In this document: piece after piece, positions 13,252-19,056 of the stretch | Layout: each line of letters opens with the position of its first letter | Position numbering within the stretch: the first letter of the stretch is position 1 | From: Clostridia bacterium | GTDB lineage: Bacteria > Bacillota > Clostridia > Christensenellales > UBA1242 | Direction of reading: 5' to 3' | Length of the DNA: 22,226 nucleotides | NCBI GenBank assembly: GCA_900766395.1 | Contig: CAAFWB010000095.1 | Span: forward strand, 1 to 22,226 | The notes under the pieces: generated by a model | What the model was told of the DNA's origin: nothing | What the model saw: only the letters and a program-made list of their open reading frames with translations | Database searches by the model: none | Translations under genes and position numbers: made by a program

Positions 13252-14271
13252 ATGAAAAAAGTGGGATTTTTGTTTATTATCATATTATTTTTTGCAGTGC
13301 CACTAACTGGCTGCGATTTTGGGAAAAGTGCGGTGGACTATTCAATCGACATGACACCTCGCATGGTGACTTTGTCGCAAACAAGTGCAGAAGACGTTGT
13401 GAGCGCAGTGAGTGTTGCTAGCGTTGCAATCAAAGCGACTTCCACCAAAACCGAAGCGATCGGAAGCGGTGTTGCAGTCGCGAGTGGCGGATATGTTCTC
13501 ACAAACAATCACGTGATTGAGGGAGCAAAAAACTTGACTTTGTATCTGGCGAACAACGACACAACTTCGGCAAGTGTCATTTGGCGTGATGCGGACCAAG
13601 ACCTTGCAATTCTCAAAGCGGGAGTTGATCTTCCATATGTTGAAATGAGTGCGTCAACCAACCTCAAAAAAGGACAAGATGTTCTTGCGATTGGAACACC
13701 ACTCAGTTTGCAGTTTGAACAAACAGTGACAAAAGGTATTGTTTCGGCACTAAACCGCACAGTTGAGATTGAAAACTCAAACGGAACAACTTCTTATGTT
13801 CAAAACCTCATTCAACACGATGCAAGCATAAACCCTGGCAACTCTGGCGGACCTTTGTTTAATCTTCGAGGTCAACTTGTTGGAATCAACACTCTCAAAG
13901 CAAGCCAAGCAGAAGGTCTTGGATTTGCAATTCCGATTGAAATTTGTGTTCCAGTTTTGAACAAAATCACAAAAGGACTCAGTTTTGAAACGCCTTATCT
14001 TGGAATTTTTGGATTTGACGCAACAACCGCCAAATACTATGACAAAACAACTCAAAAAGACGGCGTTTATGTCATGAATGTCAGCGAAAAAGGTCCATGC
14101 CATGAGGCAGGAATAAAGGTTGGCGATGTCATCACAAAAATCAACGGCAAGGCAATTTCAACGCTTCTTGACATGAGAGTTGAGTTATATAACTATCAAG
14201 CGGGAGATGTGATTGAGTTCGAAATTGACCGTGATTCAAACATATTTGTCACACAAGTGACTTTGCAATAA
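13252..14271 (+). CDS. htrA: HtrA/DegP-type serine protease, predicted lipoprotein
   Basis: This is a 339-residue trypsin-fold protease with one PDZ domain. The triad is His87 (TNNHVIE), Asp117 (DQDLAIL) and Ser198 (GNSGGPL). The PDZ domain spans about 245-339, with 'ETPYLGIFGF', 'GPCHEAGIKVGDVITKING'. Unusually for Bacillota HtrA, the N-terminus is a lipoprotein signal peptide: MKKVGFLFIIILFF... ending in the lipobox LTGC with Cys21, so it would be anchored by lipid on the outer face of the membrane instead of by a transmembrane helix. It degrades or refolds misfolded envelope proteins. The ribosome binding site GGAG sits within a hairpin that includes the walJ stop codon. It follows walJ, as in the wal operons of other Bacillota. 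Confidence 0.95.
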   Translation: MKKVGFLFIIILFFAVPLTGCDFGKSAVDYSIDMTPRMVTLSQTSAEDVVSAVSVASVAIKATSTKTEAIGSGVAVASGGYVLTNNHVIEGAKNLTLYLANNDTTSASVIWRDADQDLAILKAGVDLPYVEMSASTNLKKGQDVLAIGTPLSLQFEQTVTKGIVSALNRTVEIENSNGTTSYVQNLIQHDASINPGNSGGPLFNLRGQLVGINTLKASQAEGLGFAIPIEICVPVLNKITKGLSFETPYLGIFGFDATTAKYYDKTTQKDGVYVMNVSEKGPCHEAGIKVGDVITKINGKAISTLLDMRVELYNYQAGDVIEFEIDRDSNIFVTQVTLQ

Positions 14272-14283
14272 TGTGAAATTGAT

Positions 14284-14311
14284 TTGATATATTTTTGTTG
14301 TGTGCTAAAAT
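14284..14311 (+). promoter_or_regulatory. Promoter of the first CPBP gene
   Basis: TTGATA (14284-14289) and TAAAAT (14306-14311) are 16 bases apart, with an extended TGC before the -10. The expected start is near 14318, which supports translation from the ATG at 14348 over the GTG at 14318. Confidence 0.65.
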
Positions 14312-14347
14312 GGGTCTGTGAACACAGACAAAAAAGAGTTGCAAAAT

Positions 14348-15298
14348 ATGCAACCAATCGACAAAAAACTTTATTATGATCCAAACGACAGCGGGCTTGG
14401 CTTTGCTGTCTGTTGCATTGTGCCACAACTTCTTGCGGTCATCATCTATCTCATTTTGGGAGCATTTGGTGCAAGCGGTGGACTTGGCATGAAGATTGTT
14501 TCTTGCACGATTGGACCAATCTGCTATTTTTCGTATTTTTGCATCATAAACAAAGCAAAAAATGTTGATTGGAAAAATGCGAGTGGGATAAAATTTCAAA
14601 TGAAATGGTGGCACCCACTTCTTGCAATCGGGCTTGGACTCGTTTGCCTTTTTGGTCTAAACTATTTCATCACGCTCGTTGACAAAGGGCTCGAACTCAT
14701 TGGCTACACCGCTTCGGGTTCGATTGGCATTCCAATGGATAACTTTGGTTGGTTTGTGCTCAATGTTTTGTTGCTTGCTATTCTTCCAGCAATCTGTGAA
14801 GAGTTGATTTTCCGCGGCATTATATTTAACGGAATGAGGGAAATGGGCGAAGTTAGCGCGGTGTTCTTTTCCGCATTCTTGTTTGCATTGTTTCACGGCA
14901 ATGCGTCACAAACAATTTATCAATTTATTTTGGGAATTGTCCTTTGCTACATTTTCATCATAACAAAAAATTTGTTGTGTTCAATGATTTTGCATTTTAC
15001 TAATAATTTTGTTGTTTTATTAATAAATTATATATCAAGGAATAATCCTGCATCTGCGATTGAATTTAATGCAACATTTATTGTTTTTGCCATTCTTGGA
15101 GCGATTGCAACTGGAGTAGTGATTTGGCTTGTTGTTTGGCTTTTCACAAAATATCAAAAGCAAGACAAAAACGACGTTCAAAAATCTCAAGAAAAACTGC
15201 TTGAACGCAAAGTTCGCGGACAAGTTTTTGCGAACAAACTTTTGTGGATTGGCATAATTTTCACCTTGACAATTTGGATTGCAGACTTTATATATTAG
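14348..15298 (+). CDS. CPBP (CaaX/Abi-type) membrane protease, first of a tandem pair
   Basis: This 316-residue integral membrane protein of the CPBP/ABI glutamic intramembrane protease family has about eight hydrophobic segments. The family motifs are complete: EELIFR (Glu151, Glu152, Arg156), FALFHG (FxxxH) and HFTNN (HxxxN). Related enzymes cleave prenylated or bacteriocin-related peptides, or process membrane proteins. A second membrane anchor occupies the last 20 residues, preceded by a charged linker. A GTG at 14318 opens the same frame 10 codons earlier, but the promoter's transcription start would fall on it; the ATG at 14348 has only a weak AGAG ribosome binding site. It is followed 13 bases later by a second CPBP gene, suggesting duplication and co-transcription. 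Substrate unknown. Confidence 0.88.
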   Translation: MQPIDKKLYYDPNDSGLGFAVCCIVPQLLAVIIYLILGAFGASGGLGMKIVSCTIGPICYFSYFCIINKAKNVDWKNASGIKFQMKWWHPLLAIGLGLVCLFGLNYFITLVDKGLELIGYTASGSIGIPMDNFGWFVLNVLLLAILPAICEELIFRGIIFNGMREMGEVSAVFFSAFLFALFHGNASQTIYQFILGIVLCYIFIITKNLLCSMILHFTNNFVVLLINYISRNNPASAIEFNATFIVFAILGAIATGVVIWLVVWLFTKYQKQDKNDVQKSQEKLLERKVRGQVFANKLLWIGIIFTLTIWIADFIY

Positions 15299-15311
15299 AC
15301 ATCGGAGAGTT

Positions 15312-16442
15312 ATGAAAAAGAGAAGTGACCTATTCAAAATTAATTTGATTTATTTCATTTTGCTTTGTGCATTCGTTTTGGTGCGCATTGTTTTTGCTTT
15401 GAACCTGTTTAATCTTTCAGACACAGCGTCAGATGTTGTTGGGTCAATTCTCATTCAAATTGGCATCATGTTTGGTTTGACTTTTGTTTTATATATGTTG
15501 TTTTTCAAGAAAAAACCAAAAGATGTGTTCAAAGATTACAAGTTTACAAAAATAAATTTCAAGGCGGTTTTGATTTCAATCGCGATTGGAATAATCACAT
15601 ATTTTTTGACTTTGTGTGTTGCTTCAATCTTCAATTTCTTCTTGGGATTGTTTGGCTATCAAGCATCATCTGGCTCATCTGCAAGTGTTGGAACTTGGGG
15701 AGATTTCTTTGTGTCGATAGTCCTTGTCGCAATTTTGCCTGGTTTTTGTGAAGAGTTTGTTCATCGTGGACTTTTGTTCAAAGGCTTTTCAGAACTTGGA
15801 GTCAAAAAAACAATAATATATTCGGGTCTTTTGTTTGGACTCATGCACCTCAATATTTCTCAATTTTTCTACGCAACGCTCATCGGTTGCTTGCTTGTTG
15901 TTTTGGTTATGGCATCGGGAAGCATAATCCCAGCGATGATTGTTCACTTCATGAACAACTTTATAAATGTTTATTTCTCATATGCCGAAGACTTGAATTT
16001 GCCACTTCGAAAAACGATTAATGCGCTCGGAGGACTTCTCACAGGATATGGTGTTTTGTCCATTCTTCTTCTGATTGTGCTGATTGCTGTGGCTTTGTTC
16101 GGACTTGTGTTCTTGATAAAGGCACTGTTCAAAGAAACTTATGGAAGACGATTTGAAAAAGTTAAGAGTGATATTGCAAAAGAATATCTTCGCGACCAAG
16201 TTCTTGGACAAATTGAATCGCCAGAAGTTGGTTCAAATGATGCAGGGCTTGTGTTTGACGAAGAGGTTGACATTGCTGGCGACAAACGACTGATAAAAAT
16301 CAAGATTCCTTTTGAAAGAATGGGACTTGATGCAAAACCGATTTACAAACCAAAGTTTGTTGACAACATATTTTTCTATGCGTCACTCGCACTTGGAATA
16401 ACAATAACAATATTCACATTCATTTGGGGGCTTGTGATTTGA
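15312..16442 (+). CDS. CPBP (CaaX/Abi-type) membrane protease, second of a tandem pair
   Basis: This 376-residue membrane protein carries the CPBP motifs EEFVHR (Glu147, Glu148, Arg152), GLMHLN (FxxxMH-type) and HFMNN near 205. Compared with its upstream neighbour it has a longer C-terminal half: two more hydrophobic segments, a charged, acidic ~90-residue soluble section (about 265-350), then a last membrane segment. The frame opens earlier at 15279, but the ATG at 15312 is preceded by CGGAGAG (15303-15309) and is preferred. It overlaps the TTG start of rlmH by 4 bases (TTGA). The two paralogs share the core but differ in their tails, so each probably has its own function. They sit between htrA and rlmH, where many Bacillota have no gene. 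Confidence 0.88.
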   Translation: MKKRSDLFKINLIYFILLCAFVLVRIVFALNLFNLSDTASDVVGSILIQIGIMFGLTFVLYMLFFKKKPKDVFKDYKFTKINFKAVLISIAIGIITYFLTLCVASIFNFFLGLFGYQASSGSSASVGTWGDFFVSIVLVAILPGFCEEFVHRGLLFKGFSELGVKKTIIYSGLLFGLMHLNISQFFYATLIGCLLVVLVMASGSIIPAMIVHFMNNFINVYFSYAEDLNLPLRKTINALGGLLTGYGVLSILLLIVLIAVALFGLVFLIKALFKETYGRRFEKVKSDIAKEYLRDQVLGQIESPEVGSNDAGLVFDEEVDIAGDKRLIKIKIPFERMGLDAKPIYKPKFVDNIFFYASLALGITITIFTFIWGLVI

Positions 16443-16894
16443 AGATAAACATTTTGGCAGTTGGAAACATAAAAGAAAATTATTTTGCTGGGGCGTGTGA
16501 AGAGTATTTGAAACGCCTTGGCAAATTTTGTGATATAAACATAATTGAAATCCAAGAAAAAAACAAACTTTCAACGCCCGAGCAGTGCCTTTTGGCGGAA
16601 GCAAAAGATGTTGAAAAACATTTGACGGGCTTTGTTGTTGTTATGGACAAGTTTGGCAAAAAGTTTGATAGCATTTCTTTTTCGAAAAAACTTGAAGAAA
16701 TAAAAATGACCAACTCCACAATTACGTTTGTTATTGGCTCGTCCTATGGACTTGATGAGAGCATAAAAAAGAAAGCAAATCTCATGATGTCGGTGTCAGA
16801 CATGACATTCCCTCATCAACTTTTTCGCGTGCTTCTTTTGGAACAAATTTATCGTGCGTTTTGCATTGAAAACAACATAACATATCACAAATAG
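16439..16894 (+). CDS. rlmH: 23S rRNA pseudouridine-1915 N3-methyltransferase RlmH
   Basis: RlmH is a small SPOUT methyltransferase (151 residues here, usually ~159) that methylates pseudouridine 1915 in helix 69 of 23S rRNA using S-adenosylmethionine. Conserved features: 'ILAVGNIKENYF' at the N-terminus, 'EYLKRLGKF', 'FVIGSSYGLDESIKKKANLMMSVSDMTFPHQLFR' in the knot (with IGSS where most have IGGS or IGGA), and the ending 'YHK'. The start is TTG at 16439, overlapping the preceding stop by 4 bases, with GGGGG (16426-16430) as ribosome binding site; the frame opens further upstream but with no better start. It belongs to the walJ-htrA-rlmH neighbourhood conserved near the chromosome origin in several Bacillota. 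tadA follows after 8 bases. Confidence 0.95.
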   Translation: MKINILAVGNIKENYFAGACEEYLKRLGKFCDINIIEIQEKNKLSTPEQCLLAEAKDVEKHLTGFVVVMDKFGKKFDSISFSKKLEEIKMTNSTITFVIGSSYGLDESIKKKANLMMSVSDMTFPHQLFRVLLLEQIYRAFCIENNITYHK

Positions 16895-16902
16895 GGGAAA
16901 TT

Positions 16903-17346
16903 ATGGAAGAATTTATGAACGAGGCTCTGCGCCTTGCGAAGCTTGCCGAAAAGCACGGCGAAGTTCCGATTGGGGCGATTGTGGAAAAGGACGGAAAAAT
17001 CATTTCACGAGGATATAATCAGCGAGAAAAAAAGCAAAATGCACTTTTGCACGCAGAAATTATTGCAATCCAAAAGGCTTGCAAAAAGCTTCACTCTTGG
17101 CGTCTTGACGGTTGCACACTTTATGTCACACTTGAACCTTGCCCAATGTGTGCGGGCGCGATTTTGAACGCGAGAATGGATAAGGTTGTTTTTGGAGCGT
17201 TTGACCCTCAAAGTGGTTTTTGTCTGAGCAACCCAAGTTTTCTTGGTGGCGGAGTGCTTAATCACAAGGTTGAAGTTGAAGGCGGAATAAAAGAAGAAGA
17301 GTGTAAAAAACTAATACAAGACTTTTTTAGGTCAAAGAGGAAGTAA
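16903..17346 (+). CDS. tadA: tRNA-specific adenosine deaminase TadA
   Basis: This 147-residue deaminase converts adenosine-34 of tRNA-Arg(ACG) to inosine. The zinc-dependent active site is complete: HAE (His50, Glu52) and PCPMCAG (two cysteines at about 81-84). 'GAIVEKDGKIISRGYNQRE' at the N-terminus and 'VVFGAFDPQSG' after the second motif match the TadA family; where many TadAs have GA-DPKAG-AVGS, this one reads DPQSGFCLSN. The ATG at 16903 has AGGGGAAA (16893-16900) upstream. The stop overlaps the exchanger's ATG (TAATG), so tadA, rlmH and the exchanger form one tight transcription unit. It acts as a homodimer in the cytoplasm. Confidence 0.95.
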   Translation: MEEFMNEALRLAKLAEKHGEVPIGAIVEKDGKIISRGYNQREKKQNALLHAEIIAIQKACKKLHSWRLDGCTLYVTLEPCPMCAGAILNARMDKVVFGAFDPQSGFCLSNPSFLGGGVLNHKVEVEGGIKEEECKKLIQDFFRSKRK

Positions 17347-18320
17347 TGGAAATTTTTTTGTCAGTCCTATATTTAATAATTGGTTTGGTTTTGCTCATAT
17401 TTGGGGGAGATTGGTTTGTTAAAAGTTCAATCCAAATCGCCCGTCGCACAAAAATTCCACAAGCGATTGTTGGTGCGACAATAGTTAGCATTGCAACAAC
17501 TCTTCCAGAACTTTTGGTGACAATCTTGTCGTCGACAAAAGGGTCGTTTGGACTTGCTGTTGGCAACAGCATTGGCTCGGTTATTGTCAACACTGGTCTT
17601 ATCGCAGGACTTGCTTTGTGTTTTCTCAAAATCAAGCAAGACTCAAAATATATGAGTCTAAAATTTGTTGTTTTGATTTTGTCGGGAGTGTTTTTGCTTG
17701 CAGTTTCAATCAATCAAAATGTTTCTTGGATTGAAGGAATGTTTTTGATTTTGATTGCAGTTGGATTTTTTGCACTCAACATATATGATGCCAAAAAAAG
17801 CTTTGGACAGTTTGGGCCAGAAGAAGACGAGGCAAAGCCGATGAAAACTTGGCAGATTGTTGTTTTCTTCATTCTTGGCGCAGCGGGAATTGCGGGAGGA
17901 GCGGAACTTTTGGTTTTGGGCGGAGAAAACCTTGCAAGACTTGCAGGAATGAGTGAAACATTTATTGGACTCACAATCATCGGCATCGGCACAAGCCTCC
18001 CAGAACTCGTGACAACAATCTCGTCAATCAGAAGAAAGGCGGGCGGCATTGGGATCGGAAACATTGTTGGAGCAAATGTTCTCAACATTGGTTTGTTGGT
18101 CGGTTTGTCGAGCCTTATTAGTGGGGCAGAAGGACTTTCGGTTGATATGCTCACAATGGCAATTTCAATCCCAGTTGCGATTGTTCTTTGCCTTTTGATG
18201 GCAATTCCTCTCATGGCAAAAAAAGAGTCGTTCCGCTGGCAAGGAATAACTCTGATTTCAATATATGTTGTATACCTAACATTCTTGATACTCAATGCAA
18301 TCTTTGGTTATGTTGCATAA
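17346..18320 (+). CDS. CaCA-family Na+/Ca2+ exchanger (YrbG-like)
   Basis: This 324-residue protein has ten or so hydrophobic segments in two inverted halves. The alpha repeats are visible: 'GATIVSIATTLPELLVTI' with 'GNSIGSVIVNTGL' in the first half, and 'GLTIIGIGTSLPELVTTI' with 'GNIVGANVLNIGLL' in the second. These TLPEL/SLPEL and GN-G motifs form the cation pathway in the family. It exchanges Ca2+ for Na+ (or K+/Na+) across the membrane. The acidic cytoplasmic loop (about 150-165, EEDEAKP) lies between halves. The ATG overlaps tadA's stop. It ends at 18320, followed by a 260-base non-coding stretch containing DnaA boxes and a possible terminator. Confidence 0.93.
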   Translation: MEIFLSVLYLIIGLVLLIFGGDWFVKSSIQIARRTKIPQAIVGATIVSIATTLPELLVTILSSTKGSFGLAVGNSIGSVIVNTGLIAGLALCFLKIKQDSKYMSLKFVVLILSGVFLLAVSINQNVSWIEGMFLILIAVGFFALNIYDAKKSFGQFGPEEDEAKPMKTWQIVVFFILGAAGIAGGAELLVLGGENLARLAGMSETFIGLTIIGIGTSLPELVTTISSIRRKAGGIGIGNIVGANVLNIGLLVGLSSLISGAEGLSVDMLTMAISIPVAIVLCLLMAIPLMAKKESFRWQGITLISIYVVYLTFLILNAIFGYVA

Positions 18321-18334
18321 AAAAATGGTGGAAA

Positions 18335-18460
18335 TGTGGATAACTTACCCCAAAATACCCCCTTTTGTCCACATTTCACAAAAAAATTGGCACAGATTTA
18401 TAATTATTCATAAAAATTTATAATTATTACAATGTGGATATGTGGATAACTTTATCCACC
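18335..18460. promoter_or_regulatory. Cluster of DnaA-box-like sites (oriC-like or regulatory)
   Basis: Five 9-mers match the DnaA box TTATCCACA with zero or one mismatch: 18335-18343 (perfect, minus), 18365-18373 (TTGTCCACA, plus), 18433-18441 (ATATCCACA, minus), 18441-18449 (perfect, minus) and 18452-18460 (TTATCCACC, plus). Between the left and right groups is an AT-rich stretch with two identical 13-bp repeats. GAAATGTGGA (18331-18340) and TCCACATTTC (18369-18378) also form a 10-bp inverted repeat. The arrangement resembles a bacterial replication origin or a DnaA-controlled promoter. Against an origin: genes on both sides run in the same direction and dnaA is not in the window. One more perfect box occurs by chance in pnuC (4562-4570). 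Confidence 0.6.
18396..18428. repeat. Two AT-rich 13-bp direct repeats between DnaA boxes
   Basis: ATTTATAATTATT occurs at 18396-18408 and again at 18416-18428, with starts 20 bases apart. Both copies are fully A/T and lie between DnaA-box-like sites. In origins such AT-rich repeats are typical of the DNA unwinding element; here that role is an inference. Confidence 0.85.
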
Positions 18461-18466
18461 TTTTTT
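18442..18466 (+). terminator. Possible intrinsic terminator overlapping DnaA boxes
   Basis: GTGGATAA (18442-18449) and TTATCCAC (18452-18459) form a perfect inverted repeat, followed by C and six T (18461-18466). It could end the exchanger transcript, but is over 120 bases past its stop. The same bases are two convergent DnaA-box-like sites, so the two explanations compete. Confidence 0.4.
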
Positions 18467-18486
18467 ATTAAAAGGGTTTGGTTTGA

Positions 18487-18515
18487 TTGACGCAATATTT
18501 CCCTTTTGATAAACT
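18487..18515 (+). promoter_or_regulatory. Promoter of mrnC
   Basis: TTGACG (18487-18492) and TAAACT (18510-18515) are 17 bases apart, with an extended TGA before the -10. Transcription would begin near 18522, about 58 bases before the chosen ATG. It lies only 27 bases from the last DnaA-box-like site. Confidence 0.55.
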
Positions 18516-18579
18516 AAAAATACGCATGAATAATATGCAAAATTTGCTAGGTTTTGTCAAGAAAAAGGAATTTTTGAAA

Positions 18580-18975
18580 ATGGAAATAAATTGTGAAAAT
18601 ATTTTGGATAAGAAAAAAATCAAGGAAATAAATCCGCTTGTTTTGGCGTTCTTGGGGGACGCAATTCATACGGCATATGTCCGAGAGAAAGTTGTGCTTG
18701 AACATTCATACTCCGCTGGTCTTATGCATAAAGAGAGTTCGAAGTTTTGCAGTGCAACACATCAAAGTTTGGTCTTTGACAAGTTGCAAGAAATTATGAC
18801 AGATGAGGAGCAGGAGATTGCACTTCGTGCTCGCAATGCAAAGAATTCTCACACCGCAAAACATTCAAGTCCCGCCGAATATAAAAAAGCAACCTCGTTT
18901 GAGGCGCTTTTGGGATATTTATATCTTTCGGGAGAAAAAGAAAGGTTGCAACAATTTTTGGATATTTCCATGTGA
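18580..18975 (+). CDS. mrnC: Mini-ribonuclease III (23S rRNA maturation)
   Basis: This 131-residue Mini-III has only the RNase III catalytic domain and no double-stranded RNA-binding domain. It trims the ends of 23S rRNA precursors. Conserved features are LAFLGDAIHTAYVRE (active-site Asp in GDA), 'RARNAKNSHTAKHSSPAEYKKATSFEALLGYLYLSG' near the C-terminus with the catalytic Glu in FEALLGYLYL. The frame opens earlier (TTG at 18487, ATG at 18526) but the ATG at 18580 gives the family's usual length, has AAGGA (18565-18569) upstream, and leaves a leader after the predicted promoter. It is followed by metG where Bacillus-type genomes have rlmB directly, with cysS upstream; here cysS is absent. Confidence 0.92.
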   Translation: MEINCENILDKKKIKEINPLVLAFLGDAIHTAYVREKVVLEHSYSAGLMHKESSKFCSATHQSLVFDKLQEIMTDEEQEIALRARNAKNSHTAKHSSPAEYKKATSFEALLGYLYLSGEKERLQQFLDISM

Positions 18976-18989
18976 TTAATGATTATTTA

Positions 18990-19018
18990 TTGTTTTTTTT
19001 AACTTTGTTTGTTAAACT
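18990..19018 (+). promoter_or_regulatory. Possible promoter of metG
   Basis: TTGTTT (18990-18995) and TAAACT (19013-19018) are 17 bases apart. TTTAAC (18998-19003) and GTTAAA (19011-19016) form an inverted repeat inside it that could be an operator. No T-box or S-box leader fits in the 81 bases between mrnC and metG. Confidence 0.45.
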
Positions 19019-19056
19019 ATGAAACATAAATATATTTAGAATTATTGAGGTATAAA

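Noticed and set aside
15035..16211. Long opposite-strand frames over the CPBP genes
   Set aside because: They are Phe/Lys/Asn/Cys-rich, match no family, have no ribosome binding site and lie opposite well-supported genes.
18331..18378. The 10-bp inverted repeat GAAATGTGGA/TCCACATTTC as a terminator
   Set aside because: It has a 28-base loop and is followed on the plus strand by A, not T; it is better explained by oppositely oriented DnaA-box-like sites.
19019..19039. Six-codon upstream open frame before metG
   Set aside because: It has no ribosome binding site and no methionine codons beyond the start; such a short frame is expected by chance in AT-rich DNA.
18976..19056. T-box or S-box riboswitch controlling metG
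   Set aside because: Only 81 bases separate mrnC from metG, with no T-box core and no terminator/antiterminator pair.
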